From the NCBI RefSeq assembly GCF_007746075.1, contig NZ_CP036339.1, forward strand, positions 3,067,786 to 3,131,785: a stretch of 64,000 bases of DNA, read 5' to 3'. This stretch comes from Lacipirellula limnantheis (lineage in GTDB: Bacteria; Planctomycetota; Planctomycetia; Pirellulales; Lacipirellulaceae). The notes beneath the pieces were generated by a model. It saw only the letters and a list, made by a program, of their open reading frames with translations. It ran no database searches and was not told where the DNA came from. Made by a program: the position numbers and the translations under genes. Positions 43,224 through 52,363 of this stretch are shown one piece after another; the stretch's first letter is position 1; each line of letters starts with the position of its first letter.

Positions 43224-46200
43224 ATGCCAAACATGTCCAACTCTTCAGCGCATGACCCCAAACGCAGCTATAGCGTTAATTGGCGCTTGGCAGGGGTGAC
43301 GGTGGCCTTAGCATGCGTCGCGGTTCCGCTGGCGTATTGGCGCTATCGATCCGCCTACGAACAGACGGCCGGTGCTTTGCTGGAGCGCGCCGCCGAGTTG
43401 GAGAAGGAGCAAGAGTGGGATGACGCGACAAGATACTATCAGCGCTATCTCCTCATCAAACCGAGCGATGGAGACGCCCTAGCTCGCATGACCGACGCCT
43501 ACGCGCATGGCGAGCAGACCCCGGAGCGCTTAATGCGCGTCAACGCGCTGTTGTACCGCGTGCTCGGCCAATCTTCCGAAGCGGAACAGCCGGCGCTGCG
43601 ACTACAGCTGGCCGAGAATTTGTTAAAGCTCGGCTCGTTCAAGCAAGCCATTGCGGAACTGAAAGACTTCAAAGACGACGCGCTGCTACCGCGGAGCCGC
43701 AAAACCGTCGCGCTCGCAAAAATTAGGCTCGTTGGCTTCGATCCGGACGTGAAGATCGGCGACGCGGTCAATGAGTTGCTCGCGGTCGCCGACGAACTGC
43801 CTGACGACGTTGAGTTGGCCAATGAAGGCGCCGCCGCGCTGCGACAGTTCGGCAGTGATCCGGCGCTGGCTGATCTAAATCCGCCGACCCGCGCCGACGA
43901 GATCATGGATCGCCTGGTTGAGCTAAAGCCTGACGACGTCGACGCGCGCCTCGCTCGCTGCCGCTACCGCTTTCAACACCAACTCCCCGGAGGGAACGAG
44001 GACTTGGAACGAGCGATCGCGATCGCGCCAAACAACATTGAGGTCTTGTATCTCTCGGCGATCTCGACGCTTACTAAAGCCAAGGAATCGGCTGAACTCA
44101 AACCAGCGGAAGAGCATTTGCGCCGCGTGATAAAACTGGCGCCGAGCGACGAACGTGCGTACGCGTTGCTGGCGGATGTCTTGGCACAGACCGGTCGCGC
44201 CGATCAGGCCGCCGACCTGTTGCAAAAGGGACGGAAACCGACCGGCAACAGCATTGAGTTGAACCTTCGGTTAGTGAATTTGCAGCTGCTTGCCTCCCAA
44301 TGGGATCAGGCTGCCGAGACCCTGCGCGAACTCGACGCGCAAAGTCCCACGATCCTTGCCCAACTTGAACAAAACCAGCGTTTGCCGCTGGAGAATCGGC
44401 TCAAGCTTGCCCACGCTCGCCTCGACCTGGGACGTCAGGCCCTGGCCGCCGCGGCGACGAAGCTGCGGAGCATTTATCTGTCGGAAGAGGCCGCCAGCGT
44501 TAATGGGCAGACCCCCGCGTGGGTGCAAGCGACCCAGCTGCTGGCAGCGATTCACGGGCAAAGCGGCCAGTGGGACAAGGCCGCAGAGTATAGCCGCGTG
44601 CTTCTGCGTGCCCGCCCCAACGACCCGGCGGTGACTTCGGCTGCGGCTGACGCGCTGCTCAAGTCGGGAAGTCCGGCAGATGCGGTGGCCGTCCTGGATG
44701 GCATTTCGGAGGACGCGGGCCAAGGCGTGGAACTGCCGTTGCGCCGCGTCCAAGCTCATCTGGCTCAGCAACTGGCCCTTCAGAAGGAGGAGCGCAATTG
44801 GAGTGAGTTCCAGAGCGCCTTGAAGGCGGCCAAACCTCATGCGGACGCGTCGTGGGAACTGTTGTTTTGCGAGGCCAACTACTTGCTGGCCAGCGGCAAC
44901 GATGGAGGGGCGGCGAAGACGGTCCGCGAGGGTGAAGCAAGGTTTGCCAGCGAGGTGCGGTTTTGGAAGAGCGCCGCCCAGCTTTACAGTCGCCTCAAGC
45001 TCGGCGACGATCTCGCCCGGGCCCTGCAAAAGCATCAGGCGCTCGGCCCGCCGGCCGCCGAGCAGGTGGCGCTTGAGGCGGCGCTCCTTGCCGAGTCGGG
45101 AGACTACAAGGCGGCCGAGAAACGACTGGCGTCAGCCAGCGCGGAGGCTAGCCCTGCGGAACGTCGACGGCTTGATCGCCTGCGCGTCGAGACGCTGATG
45201 CTCGGCGGGCAGTCGGCGGCAGCAAAGCAGCTGATCTCGTCCCTCATTGAAGCCGATCCCGCCGATACTGGCGCGCTTGAGATGGGCATCCAGATTGCCC
45301 TCTCTTCGGGCGACCTACCGACTGCCGCGAGATGGGAGGAAAAACTGGCGGCCGCGGATCCCAACGCGGCGCTGCTACCGTACTGGCGGGCGAGCCGGTT
45401 ACTTCTGGAATACCAGCGACTGAACGCTGAAGAAAAAGAAGAGCACTTTGAAGAGAAGGAAGCGCTCAAGAAACTCGTCGCCAGCATTCGCTTGGAGCGC
45501 CCCCGCTGGTATCCCGTGGTGAGCCTGGCGGCACAACTCGCCGAAGCGACCGAGGGAGGCGAGCGTCAAGCGCTCGCGGATTACCAACTCGCGGTCGACT
45601 TGGGCGACCGTCGCGCGGCGACCTTGGAGCATTTAGCGACCTTGCTGTACAAGTTCGAACGCCCCGATGACGCTGACAAATATCTTACGTTACTGGCGAC
45701 AGACGCGTACTCCGCATCGAACGTCGATGCGGCGATCGTCGAGATGGCCGTCAAACAAGACCGCGCCGCGGCGGCGATTGAGGCGGCGCAGAAGCGCATC
45801 GAGAAATCTCCGCAAGACGTTTCCAAACGCCTTTTCTTGGCCCGCCTGCTCCTGCGATCTGGAGACGCTGACCAAGCGATCGAAGTCCTCCAAGCGGCGG
45901 CCAAGCAGTTCCCGGCGGACGACCAAGTCTGGAGCGGTCTCATTGCCGCCCTAGTAAGTGCGAACCGTCCCGAAGAGGCGCGGTCGGCGCTCGAGTCGTT
46001 GTCACAGAGTTCCGGCATCCCCACGAAGAAACGGCTGGTCGCCGCCGCCAGAGGCCATGAACTATTGGGAGACCTGGCAGCGGCACAGCGGCAGTACGAA
46101 CTAGCAATCGTCGAAGAACCTGGTGACGCCGATACCCTATTGGGGCTGGCGCGGATCCTGGCTAAAGGCAGCCCGGTGGCCGCTCGGGCCCAGTACGAGA

Positions 46201-47693
46201 AGGTGCTCCAAGCTGACCCATTGAACGTCGAGGCTCGTCGTGCGCTAGCGATGCTGCTGGCCTCAACCGGCGAAGAGGCTGACTGGACCCGTGCCACGCA
46301 GATTTTGAGCGAACTTAGCGCATCTGAAGGAGCGGGCGCGGACAATCGTCTGCGGGCCCTGCTGCTTTCGCAGAAAGGGCGCACGCGCGCCGAGCGCATT
46401 GCCAACTGCCAAAAGGCGCGGGAAATTCTCGAGCAGCAGATTGCCGGCGAGAGCACAGGCGACGCGATCGTCACGCGCCGCTTACTGGCACAGACGTTGG
46501 AACGCGAAGCGGCGCTGAGCGGCGACACAGCGTTAATCGCCGCCGCCGCGGAGCAGTTTCGCGAGATTATCGACGAGAGCGGTACGACGGCGGACCAAAT
46601 TGCTCAGGCGATTGATTTTTCGTTGCGAAACGGATCGCCGAATAGCACAAGCGGCGCCCAGGTCGCGGCGCTCAGCGAACAGCAGCAGGCGCTGCTGGCG
46701 GAAGCAGAGGCCAATATCGAAAGACTCCGTCGCCTTCATGTGAAGGACGATGACGGCATCGACGCCTTGGCGGTTTCGTTCGCTGCCAGACTGGCCATCG
46801 CCCGCGGCGATGAGACTAAGGCGCGCGGCCTGATTGCCGAGTTTGCCGCTAGCCTGCCGGCAGGGGCGACCCCGGCCGAGGAATCCAGTCGACTGCTGGC
46901 TATTGGCCGATTGTACGGCCTCGTCGGCGCCCATGCGGAGGCGGAAGCCTGGTACCGCAAGCTGGCGGCGGTGACGCCTCGCGCCAATATGCTAGTGATT
47001 CAATCGCTGGCGGATCAGGGCCGGCGGAGCGACGCGGCGAATTTCTGTCTCGAAGCGGCGGCCGGACCACTCTCCACGGAGCTGGCGTTGATGCTGGCAG
47101 CGGTGATGACCGTGCCCGAAGGCGAGAAGGCGGAGGAGTTTTCAGGGGCTGATGCAGCGCTCGAAGCGGCGATCTCCAAGCAGGACGCGAATTTACAACT
47201 GCTGCAGGCGGCTGCCGTGATGCGCGCCAGCCGACGTGACTACGACGCGGCGATTGACATCTTTCGGCGGATCCTCGCGATCAACCCCACTGACGAGCTC
47301 GCGCTGAACAATCTGGCGACGCTGCTCGCAGAGCGACCCAACCAGCGGGCCGAGGCGCTTGAATTGATTGAGCGCGCCGTGGCCTTATCCGGACGACAAC
47401 CGACCCTTCTCGATACGCAGGGCACCATCCACCTGAAGCTGGGCCAAGCGCCGCAGGCGATTCAGTGCCTCGAAGAGGCGACCGCCGGCGGGGCTGCTGA
47501 CGCCCGCTACTACCTTCACCTCGCGGCTGCTTACCAGCTCGCCGAGCGCCGGCAGGACGCCCAGGCCATGCTCGCCGAAGCGAAAAACTTTGGGATCGAG
47601 AAGTTCGTCCTGACGGACGACGATCGAGCCCTGTTGGAAGCGCTGGAGAAGCAGTCGGCCATTCCGTCGTCGACCTCAGCCGAGAAACTATGA
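43224..47693 (+). CDS. Giant TPR-repeat protein of the exosortase/polysaccharide locus
   Basis: The 1489-residue product has one N-terminal transmembrane helix (WRLAGVTVALACVAVPLAYW) and then tandem tetratricopeptide-like repeats over nearly its whole length (for example DDATRYYQRYLLIKPSDGDA, ERAYALLADVLAQTGRADQA, FRRILAINPTDELALNNLAT). It presumably lies in the periplasm as a long superhelical scaffold. Large TPR proteins (PrsT-like) accompany exosortase EPS loci. It is much longer than usual for that role. The stop overlaps the next start by four bases (ATGA), so it is coupled to the EpsI-type gene. Confidence 0.92.
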   Translation: MPNMSNSSAHDPKRSYSVNWRLAGVTVALACVAVPLAYWRYRSAYEQTAGALLERAAELEKEQEWDDATRYYQRYLLIKPSDGDALARMTDAYAHGEQTPERLMRVNALLYRVLGQSSEAEQPALRLQLAENLLKLGSFKQAIAELKDFKDDALLPRSRKTVALAKIRLVGFDPDVKIGDAVNELLAVADELPDDVELANEGAAALRQFGSDPALADLNPPTRADEIMDRLVELKPDDVDARLARCRYRFQHQLPGGNEDLERAIAIAPNNIEVLYLSAISTLTKAKESAELKPAEEHLRRVIKLAPSDERAYALLADVLAQTGRADQAADLLQKGRKPTGNSIELNLRLVNLQLLASQWDQAAETLRELDAQSPTILAQLEQNQRLPLENRLKLAHARLDLGRQALAAAATKLRSIYLSEEAASVNGQTPAWVQATQLLAAIHGQSGQWDKAAEYSRVLLRARPNDPAVTSAAADALLKSGSPADAVAVLDGISEDAGQGVELPLRRVQAHLAQQLALQKEERNWSEFQSALKAAKPHADASWELLFCEANYLLASGNDGGAAKTVREGEARFASEVRFWKSAAQLYSRLKLGDDLARALQKHQALGPPAAEQVALEAALLAESGDYKAAEKRLASASAEASPAERRRLDRLRVETLMLGGQSAAAKQLISSLIEADPADTGALEMGIQIALSSGDLPTAARWEEKLAAADPNAALLPYWRASRLLLEYQRLNAEEKEEHFEEKEALKKLVASIRLERPRWYPVVSLAAQLAEATEGGERQALADYQLAVDLGDRRAATLEHLATLLYKFERPDDADKYLTLLATDAYSASNVDAAIVEMAVKQDRAAAAIEAAQKRIEKSPQDVSKRLFLARLLLRSGDADQAIEVLQAAAKQFPADDQVWSGLIAALVSANRPEEARSALESLSQSSGIPTKKRLVAAARGHELLGDLAAAQRQYELAIVEEPGDADTLLGLARILAKGSPVAARAQYEKVLQADPLNVEARRALAMLLASTGEEADWTRATQILSELSASEGAGADNRLRALLLSQKGRTRAERIANCQKAREILEQQIAGESTGDAIVTRRLLAQTLEREAALSGDTALIAAAAEQFREIIDESGTTADQIAQAIDFSLRNGSPNSTSGAQVAALSEQQQALLAEAEANIERLRRLHVKDDDGIDALAVSFAARLAIARGDETKARGLIAEFAASLPAGATPAEESSRLLAIGRLYGLVGAHAEAEAWYRKLAAVTPRANMLVIQSLADQGRRSDAANFCLEAAAGPLSTELALMLAAVMTVPEGEKAEEFSGADAALEAAISKQDANLQLLQAAAVMRASRRDYDAAIDIFRRILAINPTDELALNNLATLLAERPNQRAEALELIERAVALSGRQPTLLDTQGTIHLKLGQAPQAIQCLEEATAGGAADARYYLHLAAAYQLAERRQDAQAMLAEAKNFGIEKFVLTDDDRALLEALEKQSAIPSSTSAEKL

Positions 47694-48388
47694 ACGACAA
47701 ACTCGTCAAATCCAAGCCCGCGCGTGGCGTCGTGAGCGCGCTTGTGCCCGTAGCCGCCGCGCTTCTGCTGGTGGTGATCGGGGGCGCGTGGTACGGCAAC
47801 TATTCGCAGCGCTGGGGCCCGCCGCCCGATATGGTGGCAGCGTCCGCCAAACTGGAGCATTTGCCGCGTCAGTTCGGCGATTGGTCGCTGGCGGAAGACC
47901 TCCCCTTCGACGAGGCAACGCGCAACATGCTTGAGTGCGCGGGGCACGTCAATCGCCGCTATATCAACCAAAAAACAAGGCAGGGGGTCAGCCTGGCGAT
48001 CATCGTCGGGCCACCCGGCCCGACGTCGGTCCATACTCCAGAAATCTGCTTTTCGAGCCGCGCCTTCCAACAAGCAGGCGAGCGCAGTCGCCACAATTTT
48101 GGTGATGCTCCAGGAAAAAGCGACAGCTTCTGGACGCTCGACTTCACCTCCCCAAACGTGCTTGCCGACGGGCTGCGCGTCTACTATGCCTGGAGTCGTG
48201 GCGACGATTGGGAAGCGTCTGAGTCGCCCCGCTATGAGTTTGCGGCGGCGCCCTACCTGTACAAGCTGCAGTTGGCAGCCCCTGTGGCCGCTGGCGCCAA
48301 GGCCGGCGATGCGGATGTGGGACAAAAGTTTCTTGAGGAATTTTTACAAGCCGCATGGCCCGAGGGAGCCGCCGGCATCCCTAATTAA
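47690..48388 (+). CDS. EpsI-family exosortase-associated protein
   Basis: This 232-residue protein has one N-terminal membrane helix (VPVAAALLLVVIGGAWYG) followed by an EpsI/DUF3485-type domain. Recognisable parts are LEHLPRQFGDWSL, LAIIVGPPGPTSVHTPEICF and LRVYYAWSRGDDWEA. EpsI domains are found as separate proteins or fused to exosortases and are needed for exopolysaccharide production in related systems. Their biochemical role is unclear. It overlaps the TPR gene by four bases. Confidence 0.92.
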   Translation: MNDKLVKSKPARGVVSALVPVAAALLLVVIGGAWYGNYSQRWGPPPDMVAASAKLEHLPRQFGDWSLAEDLPFDEATRNMLECAGHVNRRYINQKTRQGVSLAIIVGPPGPTSVHTPEICFSSRAFQQAGERSRHNFGDAPGKSDSFWTLDFTSPNVLADGLRVYYAWSRGDDWEASESPRYEFAAAPYLYKLQLAAPVAAGAKAGDADVGQKFLEEFLQAAWPEGAAGIPN

Positions 48389-48643
48389 GAATGAGTGCAA
48401 GCAGCGTTTTCATCGTCTTGCGCAAGAGATTGTGCGCTATACGCATTTCTGATGAACTGGACAGTTTTGGCAGTTACATGCTTCGAAATTGCGGCAAACC
48501 GAAGTATAATGTCGACTCGCGACCGCTGCCACGGCGCATGGTCGAGGCGCCCTTGGAACAGTTTGTCGCAACTCAGTATCGTTTGCCCTCCCGCACCTGA
48601 GTTGGCCTGCGAGACAGAGCTCATCCCCGATAGGACACCATCT

Positions 48644-49567
48644 GTGAATAACTTCATCGACCTCCCAGCGGCTCGCCGGCCGATTGGGACCGCCGACCCT
48701 TTTGGTCGGCCGGTTACCGCGACTCCGTATTTTGAGCGCAAAGCCCCTTGGATGCGCCTGCTGGGCTGCTTGCTACTAATCTTCTTTACGCCGCTGATCC
48801 TTGTCTGCGGGCTGCTCGTGCGGCTGACCTCGCGCGGCCCGGCGATCTACCGGCAAACGCGGCTCGGCAAAGATGGTCAACCATTTGAGATTCTCAAGCT
48901 GCGCACGATGACCTGCGACGCGGAGGCGGAGTCGGGCGCCGTGTTGTGCACGAAACGTGACGCGCGGGTGACGCCCGTCGGGCGCGTGCTTCGGTTTCTG
49001 CACCTCGATGAGCTTCCCCAGCTGGTAAACGTGATGCGTGGCGAGATGTGTCTGGTCGGACCGCGGCCTGAACGCCCCGAGATTATTGCGAAGCACCGAC
49101 TCGATGAGTACGTGCCTGGCTTTTGCGAACGGATGCACGTTCTTCCTGGGGTGACCGGACTGGCTCAAATCAATCTGTCGGCGGACGTTTCCGCCGATTG
49201 CGTCATTCCGAAGGTGGCACTTGATCGGGAATACGTCGCCACCGCAAATGCGGCGCTCGACTTAAGGATTTTGGCCTGCACGGCACTACGCATGCTGGGC
49301 GTCCGGCATGGACGCGCCGTTCGCTTATTCGGAGTTCATCGTCGAGTGAACATGCCTGACGTGTCCAGAGAAATCGAGATTACGCCGGCCAGCTCGCCGA
49401 TCGCGTCGCACCAGATTCGCCCGGTGGAGGCGCCCCGCGAAGTCGCTCACGCTGGGGCTACCAGCGATTCTTGGTCCGCCCGTACCGAAGCTTCGGCTTG
49501 GAATGGCGCCGATCGACCCTCGCCAAAGGCCAAGCCCAAAAGCGGTCCTCCCCGACGGCCTCGGTGA
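48644..49567 (+). CDS. Undecaprenyl-phosphate sugar phosphotransferase (initiating bacterial sugar transferase)
   Basis: I place the start at the GTG at 48644, preceded by AGGA eight bases upstream. The longer frame to 48395 adds a poorly supported segment. The product has about 308 residues. It has one hydrophobic hairpin (LLGCLLLIFFTPLILVCGLL), then the catalytic sugar transferase domain (YRQTRLGKDGQPFEILKLRT, FLHLDELPQLVNVM, LVGPRPERPE, HVLPGVTGLAQIN). It is the short PglC-like form, without the extra N-terminal helices of WbaP. It should load the first sugar-1-phosphate onto the lipid carrier. The C-terminal 80 residues are proline- and arginine-rich and probably disordered. Confidence 0.93.
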   Translation: MNNFIDLPAARRPIGTADPFGRPVTATPYFERKAPWMRLLGCLLLIFFTPLILVCGLLVRLTSRGPAIYRQTRLGKDGQPFEILKLRTMTCDAEAESGAVLCTKRDARVTPVGRVLRFLHLDELPQLVNVMRGEMCLVGPRPERPEIIAKHRLDEYVPGFCERMHVLPGVTGLAQINLSADVSADCVIPKVALDREYVATANAALDLRILACTALRMLGVRHGRAVRLFGVHRRVNMPDVSREIEITPASSPIASHQIRPVEAPREVAHAGATSDSWSARTEASAWNGADRPSPKAKPKSGPPRRPR

Positions 49568-49676
49568 ATCGGCTGCACGCATGACAGTGGCAAAATCAGT
49601 TTGCTTCAGCGCGTAAGGTGAAGCCCACTGTCCGCAAGCTTAAATTGACATAGGTGGAAACTGCTTCGGGGTCGAG

Positions 49677-50948
49677 ATGGCGTTTCCGCTTCTGCTGTTG
49701 TGCATTGTGCTGCTATTTAATCGGCCGGGAGATTGGATGCCCGCCCTGGCCGGTTTGCCGATATTTCAGGTTGCGATTCTCGTCTGCCTAGCGCTTTCAG
49801 TAGGGGAATTCCTGTTTCGAGTTCAAGCGACGTCCGCCGCAAGAACACCCGTTTCCGTTTGTGTGAATGGCCTGCTGGTCCTGGTAACTCTTTCAGGATT
49901 GGCGAACGGAAGTTCCCCTGACGTAATATCAGACTTTGCAAAAGCCTGGGTGCTGTATTTTCTTGTTCTCGCGCTGGTCGATTCTCCCCAGCGACTGAGT
50001 ACGACGGTCGTAGGAACGGCAGTATCGATTTTTGGCATCGGGCTGTTGATGGTGCTGGATCATCATACGGGAATGTTCGGGGGGAGCGCGGTTAACGAAG
50101 GTGGGATTTTGCGCGCTCAAGCGGTAGGGGGAGCGAACTTTGACGCGAATGATACGGCGGCCCTCCTCGTCGTTGCCGTGTTAATCTTCTTATCTACCGC
50201 CTTAGATTCCAAATCAAGGATCCTGCGCTGGCTATGCATTACATTTGCCATTGTTTCGCTCTACGCAATACAACTCTGCAATTCGCGTGGCAGCTTAGTG
50301 GCCCTGATCACGGGTCTTGTTACATACGTCTATCTTCGATGGGGAACGAAGGGCCTCAAATGGGGGGCGCTTCTGCTGCCTATAATGGTGGCGATGGTCG
50401 CAACTGACCGCATGACTGATGTTAGTGCGATTCAGACTGGTACTGGCCAAAGTCGCATGCAATTTTGGTCGATTGCGCTGACGCTTTTTCTACAAAACCC
50501 CATTTTGGGCATTGGCCCTGGTGAGTTTGTCAATCACAACGGCATGGCGTGTCACAACTCATTCTTACAAGCGTTTGCGGAGTTGGGATTCGTTGGTGGA
50601 GCGCTCTTTGTAGGGGCCTTATACTTTGCGATTGCGTCATCCTATCGAGTGGTTGAGATATGCAGGAGCCAAGATGCAGCAGCTGAGCCGAACTTCGATC
50701 CATTGACTTATACCATCCCAACGTTGACTGCTGCCTATTCAGCGTCCCTGATGACTCTAAACCATTTGTATGGAACTCATACCTACTTGATATTGTCATT
50801 GAGTACGGTTGCAACCTTTTGTTACAGCGGTCGAGAAGCTCACGAAACAACCGTTATTGAAGGTAGTCTTATTTTTAGGCTATTCGTCGTGGCGTGTGGA
50901 TTTATCGCGCTGACGTACGTCTGTTGCCGTGTCTTAGTGCGGTGGTGA
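49677..50948 (+). CDS. O-antigen ligase/polymerase-like membrane protein (Wzy/WaaL family)
   Basis: This 423-residue protein consists of about ten to twelve hydrophobic helices. A large loop in the second half has the family motif (LQNPILGIGPGEFVNHNG, then CHNSFLQAFAELGFVGGALF). The His in CHNSFLQ is the residue usually implicated in catalysis. It would polymerise or ligate the lipid-linked oligosaccharide on the periplasmic side. From this gene onwards the DNA becomes more AT-rich than the exosortase genes before it. Confidence 0.88.
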   Translation: MAFPLLLLCIVLLFNRPGDWMPALAGLPIFQVAILVCLALSVGEFLFRVQATSAARTPVSVCVNGLLVLVTLSGLANGSSPDVISDFAKAWVLYFLVLALVDSPQRLSTTVVGTAVSIFGIGLLMVLDHHTGMFGGSAVNEGGILRAQAVGGANFDANDTAALLVVAVLIFLSTALDSKSRILRWLCITFAIVSLYAIQLCNSRGSLVALITGLVTYVYLRWGTKGLKWGALLLPIMVAMVATDRMTDVSAIQTGTGQSRMQFWSIALTLFLQNPILGIGPGEFVNHNGMACHNSFLQAFAELGFVGGALFVGALYFAIASSYRVVEICRSQDAAAEPNFDPLTYTIPTLTAAYSASLMTLNHLYGTHTYLILSLSTVATFCYSGREAHETTVIEGSLIFRLFVVACGFIALTYVCCRVLVRW

Positions 50949-51221
50949 GTGTAGTTGCTCGCTTCGTGGTTAGATGACCTATTGGTTTCTTCTATGACCT
51001 TTGTGATTACCGCCAGCAACAGGGCGCGGATTATATCGACGATCGCCTCAAGCTATGTCGCACGACACGCTGAAGGTACCGGGCTCGAAAAAAGTCTACA
51101 TCTCGGTAACGGTAAATAACGAGGTATCGAAACAAGTAGTAAAGACGAGCGACTTCTCTTATGAAGGCTAATTGTATCAACGCACACTGTCGGGCAGACG
51201 GCGTAGGTGGAGTTTGATCCG
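50949..51221. other. Intergenic region with a short unclear frame
   Basis: A 41-codon frame from ATG at about 50995 (MTFVITASNRARIISTIASS) has no family and may be a gene remnant. GGAG at about 51209 serves the next gene. Confidence 0.35.
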
Positions 51222-52289
51222 GTGAATCGAAAGAACATCAGGAGAGCGATTCTTTATGTTTGCAGAAGCTTGGGGCTATTCGCCATTGCTCGTTTGGTAA
51301 CTGCGGATCAGCTTCGAATATTGGCCTATCATGGCATTTCTCTTGATGACGAGCACGTGCACATGCCAGGCCTGTTTATGAGGCCTGAAACCGTTCGCAA
51401 TAGGCTAAAAATCCTCACGCGGAACAGCTATCCAGTTTTACCATTGCGCGAGGCACTTCAAAGGCTCAATAGCGGGACTCTGCCATCATGCGCCACCGTT
51501 CTTACCTATGACGACGGATTTTATGGAAACTATAAACATTGGTCTGCCCTGTACGAAGAGTGCCCTCTTCCTTCGACCATTTATGTCACTACATACTATG
51601 TAATCAAGACTACACCTGTTTTCAGACTTGCGATCCAGTACATGTTTCTGAAGTCTACTCGTAGCGAATTGGTGTTAGATGGTCTGCCCGGAGTTACCCC
51701 GGGATTGCTCGATCTTAAGGATGTAGATCGAAAGACAAGTTGCATGTGGGAACTGATTCTTCATGCCGAATCCGCATTGAATGAAAGCGAAAGAGTTTTG
51801 TTAGGACGAGAGCTTGGCAGCCGGCTTGGGATGAGTTTCGAGCAACTGGCCATGTATCGGGGGCTGTCGTTGATGAATTTCAATGAGATTCGGGATCTCA
51901 GCAAGCGAGGTGTCGATATACAATTGCATACCCATAGGCATCGCTTTCCACCCGATAGGGAATGTGTAACTCAGGAGATTAAGGATAATCGTGCTGCATT
52001 GGAACAGTTGGTGGATGGCCCGCTTGATCACATGTGCTATCCGAGTGGCGTGTTTTCTCCCTTGCAATGGAAATGGTTGGAGCAGTTGGGAGTTAAAAGC
52101 GCAACTACCTGCGAGCCAGGATTGAACGGCTCGCAGACTCCTCGCTTTGCGTTGCGAAGGTTTCTAGATGCGGAAAGCATAAGCGAAATTGAATTTGAAG
52201 CTGAATTGTCAGGGTTTTCGGATGTGTGTCGGCGAATTCTGGGACGACGCCCTAGGGCGTCAGTATCGCCGCATAGCCATGGGAGGTAA
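51222..52289 (+). CDS. Polysaccharide deacetylase family protein (NodB-like)
   Basis: I prefer the GTG at 51222 (VNRKNIRRAILYV), with GGAG nine bases upstream, over the in-frame GTG at 51207, which lacks such a site. The product is about 355 residues. NodB motifs are present: TYDDG (about 95), the metal-binding H-T-H-R-H, and MCYPSGVF. This member has a large insert between the first two motifs. It may remove N- or O-acetyl groups from the exported polysaccharide. It lies between the ligase and the flippase. Confidence 0.88.
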   Translation: MNRKNIRRAILYVCRSLGLFAIARLVTADQLRILAYHGISLDDEHVHMPGLFMRPETVRNRLKILTRNSYPVLPLREALQRLNSGTLPSCATVLTYDDGFYGNYKHWSALYEECPLPSTIYVTTYYVIKTTPVFRLAIQYMFLKSTRSELVLDGLPGVTPGLLDLKDVDRKTSCMWELILHAESALNESERVLLGRELGSRLGMSFEQLAMYRGLSLMNFNEIRDLSKRGVDIQLHTHRHRFPPDRECVTQEIKDNRAALEQLVDGPLDHMCYPSGVFSPLQWKWLEQLGVKSATTCEPGLNGSQTPRFALRRFLDAESISEIEFEAELSGFSDVCRRILGRRPRASVSPHSHGR

Positions 52290-52363
52290 AGAGGCGGATG
52301 ATAGGTCGGTCAACAAACTACCTGACGCAGACTCCCACAGCGGCTAATTATCAATAGCATTCA

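Noticed and set aside
50995..51117. A 41-codon frame considered as a glycosyltransferase start
   Set aside because: It lacks the typical N-terminal motif of GT2 or GT4 enzymes and stops early.
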